Shown here: positions 63,526 through 64,000 of the stretch, piece by piece | Numbering within the stretch: position 1 is the first letter of the stretch | Layout: each line of letters starts with the position of its first letter | Source of the DNA: Haematococcus lacustris | Lineage: Eukaryota > Chlorophyta > Chlorophyceae > Chlamydomonadales > Haematococcaceae | Assembly: GCA_030144725.1 (NCBI GenBank) | Contig: JASKMD010000009.1 | Coordinates: 2,168,189-2,232,188 of the forward strand | DNA length: 64,000 bases | Direction of reading: 5' to 3' | Notes under the pieces: generated by a model | The model's input: the letters and a program-made list of their open reading frames with translations, nothing else | What the model was told of the DNA's origin: nothing | Databases searched by the model: none | Made by a program: the position numbers and the translations under genes

Positions 63526-64000
63526 CGGGCAGGCAGGCAGGCAGGCAGGCAGGCAGGCGGGCAGGCGGGCAGGCGGGCGGGCAAGCAGGCATACTAGCAC
63601 AGTGGTGTGAATTAAGCAACATAACCTCATGTCTAATATATAGGCTCAATGCAGCAAGCATTGTGATGTAACCTGGCAACCCCCTCCTCATTCCATACTC
63701 ATTGTCATACTTTGTGCTCGCAGTAGTCACACCTGCCATGCATCACACCTGGAAGGGTGACGTTTGTGCCACGTCACGCCCATCCACTTGCAGCACCTGG
63801 TCGCCCTGCCGCATGCCAGCCTGCATGATGCAGCAGTCCATGCGGCATGTGCCCATGCTGGCTTGCAGCCGGATGAGGCACCTTTCCTCACGTCCCCCTA
63901 ACCCCCCCCCCCCCTCACCTCTCGCCACCCCCCTCACCTCACTGCACCTTGCCCCTTCCTAGCGCTCCTCCAGCTCCTTACCTCATTGTCCTCTAGCCCC
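60938..64000 (-). CDS. CTPA: Carboxyl-terminal processing peptidase (S41A), C-terminal nine exons
   Basis: Exons on the minus strand: 63749-63820, 63389-63457, 63044-63139, 62730-62834, 62263-62341, 62041-62132, 61574-61655, 61333-61406, 60938-61111 (stop 60938-60940). All introns are GT-AG and all phases fit, giving about 280 residues. Exons 1-2 are the PDZ domain (AGMRQGDQVLQVDG). Exons 3-4 follow it; exon 5 has LVLDLRDNRGGL, exon 7 NERTASASEIVAGAL, exon 8 RTFGKGLIQSVYELSDGSG, exon 9 VGKYLTPNRTDIDRSGIEPD. The Ser in TASAS and the Lys in FGKG are 25 residues apart, the spacing of the Ser-Lys dyad in algal D1 protease. The family trims the D1 C-terminus in the thylakoid lumen so the Mn cluster can assemble. 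Algae have paralogues, so the exact substrate is unproven. The N-terminus lies beyond the edge; a further exon may end at 63982 (before GTAAGG). Confidence 0.93.
61484..61547. repeat. (CCCGC)n repeat in a protease intron
   Basis: CCCCGCCCCGCC-type tract within the intron 61407-61573. Confidence 0.9.
61733..62003. repeat. AGC/AGG-rich repeat in a protease intron
   Basis: About a dozen AGC triplets, then mixed AGCAGGAGG units, fill most of the intron 61656-62040. Confidence 0.92.
62194..62222. repeat. GGGTCA repeat in a protease intron
   Basis: Four GGGTCA hexamers within the intron 62133-62262. Confidence 0.85.
62908..63034. repeat. (GGGGGA)n repeat in a protease intron
   Basis: About 20 hexamers reach to within ten bases of the splice donor of exon 63044-63139 (donor on the minus strand at 63042-63043). 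Confidence 0.93.
63268..63370. repeat. C-rich tract in a protease intron
   Basis: Runs of C broken by CACA and TCA within the intron 63140-63388. Confidence 0.85.
63458..63590. repeat. (AGGC)n repeat in a protease intron
   Basis: About 30 GCAG/GCGG tetramers start at the splice acceptor of exon 63389-63457, so the repeat itself supplies the acceptor CTGCCAG. Confidence 0.95.

Overview
The window looks like repeat-rich nuclear DNA of a chlorophyte green alga. Evidence: very GC-rich sequence; a host gene for a plastid-type carboxyl-terminal processing protease split into short GT-AG exons; TGTAA used as the poly(A) signal, as in volvocine and related algae; and simple repeats in almost every intron. 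A Haematococcus-like chlorophycean is my guess; the order or species cannot be proved from this sequence.

Bases 1-17172 are a nest of transposons. A LINE fragment (about 640-1221 and 16305-17106) is split by a Ty3/gypsy chromovirus on the minus strand (1222-16304), with two ~210-bp LTRs, a TAAAG target duplication, a polypurine tract and a candidate primer-binding site. That retrotransposon is split in turn by a 5'-truncated non-LTR element carrying RNase H and a restriction-like endonuclease (5421-7918, 12-14 bp duplication) and by a large DNA transposon (8113-15108). The DNA transposon contains a Helitron (10869-13954) filled with a minisatellite. The order of insertion can be read directly.

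Bases 17107-23227 hold a scrap of a related LTR, a second copy of the same DNA-transposon family in the opposite orientation (17173-20228), and a 5'-truncated second chromovirus on the plus strand ending in its LTR (22998-23227). The two DNA transposons share 18-bp terminal inverted repeats and two distinct subterminal ends. Each carries dense arrays of a short palindrome just inside both ends, and the palindrome differs between the copies.

Bases 23228-56055 are one APE-type (L1-like) LINE family: three partial tandem units of a 2.5-kb first-ORF segment, a long (GGGGCT)n tract, an inverted 3' end with an A-tail, one nearly complete endonuclease/reverse-transcriptase ORF (31898-35806), then 3.6 near-identical tandem units of about 5.3 kb. 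In those units the RT is broken by three internal deletions while the endonuclease is open. A second Helitron copy (from 56056) cuts the last unit and runs into a 500-N gap (57809-58308).

Bases 58309-64000 are host-like. They hold weak ankyrin-repeat-like exons on the plus strand, then nine exons of an S41A C-terminal processing peptidase on the minus strand (60938 to beyond the window edge).
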